Below are positions 47,868-53,800 of a DNA stretch of 64,000 bases, piece by piece. The position numbers and the translations under genes are program-made. This DNA is from Cydia pomonella (Eukaryota > Arthropoda > Insecta > Lepidoptera > Tortricidae), in contig NC_084729.1 in assembly GCF_033807575.1 (NCBI RefSeq), positions 2,418,001-2,482,000 on the forward strand, read 5' to 3'. Position 1 is the stretch's first letter. Every line of letters begins with the position of its first letter. The notes beneath the pieces were generated by a model, which saw nothing but the letters and a program-made list of their open reading frames with translations, did not search any database and was not told where the DNA came from.

Positions 47868-50800
47868 ATGTTTTGAAAAGATGTGTCCCGCCGAATTTCT
47901 TGCCGGTCCATATTGGGTTACCCTCCTCCAATTGAGGGGGATTTAAATCTTCTCGGGTCAGAGGTGTAGGGTTAGAGCCGGTGTAGCTTTATTTGACGTT
48001 CATAAACGCATTGTAATATGCCTACTTGAATAATAAACTATCTTTATCTTTAACGGATTTCAAAATTTCGAAAGAGATTTTGAATTTGGAACTTGGAGGA
48101 TTGAAAAACTGGAGACGCCTTGTCTGTATTTTTCTGTACAAAACAGTCTGACGATTTTTGCGGAGGAGGGGCACGTCAAATGTATGATTATTTGTATGTA
48201 ACGCACAAATAGCCATGTCAGATAAACGTCAGGCCATACAATACATATGATTATGATATGATTGGCCGAGCATTTCGACAGAGGGGTAAGCTCTTAACCT
48301 TTTCAACGCTTTTCCACACGTGTCAAGAAATGCCATGGACGCCAAAAAGTTAACTGGTGAAAAGCGAATATGAAGCTTAACTGACAGTAGGAAAGTCGCT
48401 TTGACAACGTCCGCCATAGCCTTTTTAATGGTCATTGGCGTCGCGGGCACCACAGACGATGACCGTTTTAGTGGTCTTTGGCGTTGAAAAGGTTAAAGGC
48501 GACTCCAGTTGTTAAGCCTGTAAAATTCATTGCTCAAGCGTTAACGAATTCCTCCATTTCAGCTTAGGGAGCGTCCATAAATTACGTGAGATGATTAAAG
48601 GGGGGAGGGGGTCGAGTCAAATCTCATCTAATCTCACGTTGGGGAGAGGGGGGGTCTCGACAAATATCACGCAATTTATTCTCTGATTGAAACAAAAAAA
48701 AATTATACTATTTTGGTCCATTTAATCCAAATTGTATGTACATGCTTAAACTAGTCGTAAATAAAAGCACGAACCAAATTGTTTTTTCTTTTTACAATAA
48801 ACAATCCAACGCGTTTACGTAATAAACCCACATTCTGAAAAATCTCACGTGAGATTGGGGGACGGGGGAGGGGGTTGAATAAAATCTCACGACATCTCAC
48901 CAAGGGGGGAGGGAGGGTCAGAAAATTGAAAAAAAAAACACCTCACGTAATTTATGGACGCCCCCTTAGGTGAAAATGCTTTCGTATGTCCGGATGTTCT
49001 CCTCTACGGGGTCGCAATTCTCAACCGCGTGGAGGCAGAGGAGACGCCTTTGCACATCCTCGCAGAGTGCCCTTGCCTAATGCGCACTCGTGACTCAAGC
49101 CTGGGCAGACACATTTTACGTCCGGAGGAGTTAAGGTCTCTCGAGATCTAGAAGATCCTGCAGCTGTTTGAAGTTGCAGGTTTGGATCGAGAGTTGTAGT
49201 AGGTGGCGATTACAATAGATCAGGAATGGACTCCACAACACGCGACAACATTTCCATCCTCACCACTTAGATGGTTGGCAGTCCTCAACTGTGCGTTTTT
49301 CCAGGAACTTTCTGCCTCGCACAGCTAAACTGTGGAATGAACTGTCGCCTGCGGTATTTCCGGACCGATACGACCTTCAAACCTTCAAGAAAAGAGCGTA
49401 CTCCCATCTTAAAGGCCGGCAACGCACTTACAACCCCTCTGGTGTTGCAGGTGTCCATGGGCGGCGGTAATCGCTTACCATCAGGTGATCCGTCTGCAAG
49501 TTTGCCTCCTCTACCATAAAAAAAAAATGGTTGCAGTGATATTTAGGCTGGAGAGCCTTACATAGCCCCTGACAAAGAAGAAGAATTCTCAACCGATTCT
49601 CGTGAAATTTTGTGAGGTTCGATGATAATAGTATTTTATACAATCGTAATATAATAGATAGCGTTTCAGTCGAGTACCGTATTTAGGCAACGTAGCTTGC
49701 TGAGTTGCCTAAGTAACGTACGAGATTGAAAAGCTTGATTATATCACTATTGTATACAATACTTTTTCTACGAGTCATCTGAAATAATACTTGTTTAACT
49801 ATAAAACCTAAATAATTAATGAAAATTTGTAAGTATCTCTGTAGACAAAAATGTAGACATAGTCGCGCGACGCGTTTAGTCTTTTCTATGGGAGCGCGGC
49901 GGCACGTGATTGGTCATTTTTTTATAGTTTACTACAGCGTATCAAAATGAATCTTATAGTTGAGTGGGCGTACATGAAAATTACGCAATTATAGTTTGGT
50001 ATACGAATTCTTAACTCAATAACCATTACAACCAACGAGTAGAAAAATATTTAATTTAATTTATTTTTTCAAAGGTGTGCTATATATTTATTCAGTTTAA
50101 ATCTATTCTTGCAAGGTCTACAGCTCACAGAGCCACTATTCTTAATAAAACTCCTTCCATTTACTTATGTGTAATAAATTAATAATGTATGGATGAACCT
50201 TAAAAACAAAATACCTCAGTATGCATCTTCTCATGCCCCAAAAACGTCCTCCTTGTGAAAAACGGCTCCACACATTTCGCACATTTAAACACTTCTATAC
50301 TGTTTGCATAAAACTCTTTATCTCTTTTACTCTCCCACCATCTCTGTCTCTCCTCTTCTGTCAATCTCTCTTCTGTAAAACTAGGGGCTGATGGATCGGA
50401 TACTTGTTCCGAGGTCTCTCCAAGTGCGTGTTTTTCTACATCTTTCTCAGACGTAGGGTTTTTTGGTAGGATTCTCAGCGTAGGAACTTCCATCATTGGT
50501 AGTTTTCGTTGGGGTTCCACGCTTATTGGTGGTGGGTATGAAACGTCTGAAAAAAAAAACAATTTTATACATTTATAAATGTGAAATACGAGTCGTTGAA
50601 GAGTTCGGTTCTGATCATCATCAGCAGGTCCATGTCACCATAGAGAAATAAGTAAGCATAGAGTGCTCACTCCATACATCAGTTTTCTTACCAAAACGCT
50701 TCTTATTTTCTAAGTCGACATCTAGCGTCAAATAGCGGATTTATCAGTACTGCTACTTGACAATAGATGTCGCGACGAACGAAAAGTTTTAACTGTAACT

Positions 50801-53800
50801 TAAAAAGGATTAACTGTAACTTTATTTTCAACTCCTTCTACTTGTAATAAAAGTTGTAAATTGTTGAGCAATACACTTTTCGTCAGTCGCGACACTCGTG
50901 ACATCTAGTGTCAAGTAGCGGTACTAATAAATCCGCTACTTGACGCTAGATTTCGACTACGAAAATAATAAGCGTTTTGGTAAGAAAATGTATGGAGTGA
51001 GCACTCTATGCTTACTTATTTCTCTATGATTTTATCGAATAGCACTTTTTTTTATGCATGTCCTTGATATGTTGATAAAAAAAAAATTACCATATGTATG
51101 CCTACGAGATTTGAAGAGTTCCTTTAATTCCTCATGGATCCCATCATCAGAAATAAGCATATTATTTAGAAATCAAACAGTCATATAAACATATCAAAAT
51201 TGCAATACAAAATATGTACAGCAACAAAACGAAAATCCAAAAACAAAGACCTGGAGGTTTATATTTATAAATTTATGTTTACTGAAATAATTATTGCTTG
51301 TTTGCCACTGTTGTGGTATAAAAAAAAGTAATATTTTTATTTTAATTAGTATGGATTTCCGCAAAGTAACGCCTGATTCTATTCATTACCGTCAGTAAAA
51401 ACTTTTAAGCGAGATCATATGTAGAGAAAAACTTACGCTTCCTATTCAAGAGTGACATTAGCGTTGCGTCCGCAAATCCAACACCACTCCAAACTCCAGC
51501 ATTTTCATGTCTTTGAGGTACAGATTTATGATTTAACATAGATTCCAGAACTCCAAGGATTTCATGTCTTCGAGTTACAGGTTCCTTTTGTGAAACACTA
51601 GCGTCAGAAACTCCAGTGTTATCATGTCTTCGAGGTACAGGTTCCTTTTGTGAAACACTAGCGTCAGAAACTCCAGCGTTATCATGTCTTCGCGGTACAG
51701 GTTCCTTTTGGGACACACTAGCGTCACAAACTCCAGCGTTTTCATGTCTTTGAGGTACAGATTTATGATTTAACATAGTTTCCCAAACTCCAACGATTTC
51801 ATGTCTTCCAGGTACGGGTTCCTTTTGTGACACAATAGCGTCAGAAACTCCAGCGGTTTCATGTCTATCGGGTAGAGGTTCAAGTTTAATCAAAAGCCTT
51901 TCAGTTGGTTTATTAACTTCATGTGTCACCTCAAATGTGACTTTCCCATCACCATTGCCAGTTTCCATAGATTCAAGTTCCATGTTCCATTCACTTAGTG
52001 CACCACAATCCGAGTCGGGCTCAGATTTTATTCTCTCTATAAGAAGGGGATCTAGGTTTGTTTCTGTAAGTTCTGTTTTTTTGGGTGGGTTTGTTATTTC
52101 CATGTAGCTGCGATTGGATATTGTAAGCTTGGATAGACTTTGGAGAGAGGTTGGCTGAAAGTATAAAAATTAGTTCAATATCTAATCTCGTGCCGAGAAT
52201 TATCATTTATTTATTTCTTTCTTTATAGCACAAATTTAAAAAAAAAGAGTACAAATGGCGAACTAGACACCTTTAGGCATTCTCTACCGGTCAACCATTG
52301 GGCTAAACAGAGACAGTTAGTTTAGTGAGGGTTGCCAAAAGTTGGTATGAGAATAGACAGAAGTCGAGATAACTATGATGATTTATACGTACGCAAATAT
52401 ACACTTTAAATATACCTATAAAGGTACAAAAACATGTCAGAAACAATAAATAAAAACTTAAAATTACAATGAATCTAAATACAGACTATACAAAATAAAA
52501 CTACACTAAACTAAACTAAATCTAAAAAAGGTCCCTGCGGCAAGGTCCCGATGATGCTGGCTGCGTTACCCCGCTGAACTGCCAGACTGATGCGTTGAGC
52601 GAGGTAACTGCCAGCTTTCTCGGGTTTATGTACTCTAATCTATGTACCAAGTGTCAGATACCACGTAGACATCTAGTCGCGAATGTTTTCAAAGAAGTGC
52701 TTACGCAATTTTATAAAGCTTAATAAAGTAAGTTTGCTCTGAGCTTAATAATATAATTCTATGACAGTTCCTTCAAATTTCTTTGGATTGGGCTTAGTGA
52801 TTCCTTACTAAGTCCAATCCAAAGTAAATACTGGACGCCCACCGAGGGTTCCATACAAATTAAACTTAGTTTTAATTTTAGTATTTCTCTTTATTAAAAT
52901 ATATCGACATTTTTATACTTGTACCTATTGCTCTTTTGACATGAAATCATTATTTATGGGAATATGAATAAAAATAGTAAACTTTGACATCGTAATTATT
53001 ATTTTATTCTATTTTATTTTGAATTTGACATGTTAATTTATTAATTGTTTTTGTATTCCTTATTTCAACGAATATTTTTTTTACTATGAATCGTGATTTC
53101 ATTGTTATTATGTCAATATTATTTATTATTCATATTATGTTTGGACTTGATTTTAATATACTTACTAACCCCTAACTATAACGATGGTACTAACAATGTT
53201 TTATGGAATTCTTGTGGTTCTGAAATAAAAATATTTTATTTTATTTATTTATTTTTAATCTCCAGGTTAGCTTTTATACATGTTATTAAAATTATATTGT
53301 CACTAATCCATACCAACCAAGTAGGTATAAACTTTTAAAACTTGTAAAACACTGACTTTTATAATTTATTTTAATTGTTTATGTTAATAAATAGGTATTT
53401 AATTTGTTTATTTAATAGCCGTTAAATATTTGTACACATTTATCAATTGTGGCTGAATGCCGAAACATAAGTTTTTTCTTCGCAAGTGTGATGAAAAACA
53501 TTGTATGTAACTCAGGTGGTAAGAATATTGCAAACTCGAGTCATTAATGCACTTAAACCTTCGGCTGTTGTGCGTCTAAATACATGATTTTCAAGATTTC
53601 ACTTACCCCCCTCGTTGCACAATGCACTATAATGTACTTACTTGTTTATTTAACATAGCAGCAAGAGTGCTTTGTGCTATTAAGGCTCTATCTTTAAAGT
53701 TCACCATTTTCACAACAAAATGCTTGCACTCCCAGCAAATCTTGTCATTTTCCGTCAGCTGAAATGTAACAATGCGAGTATTATTTATAATTTTTATTAT

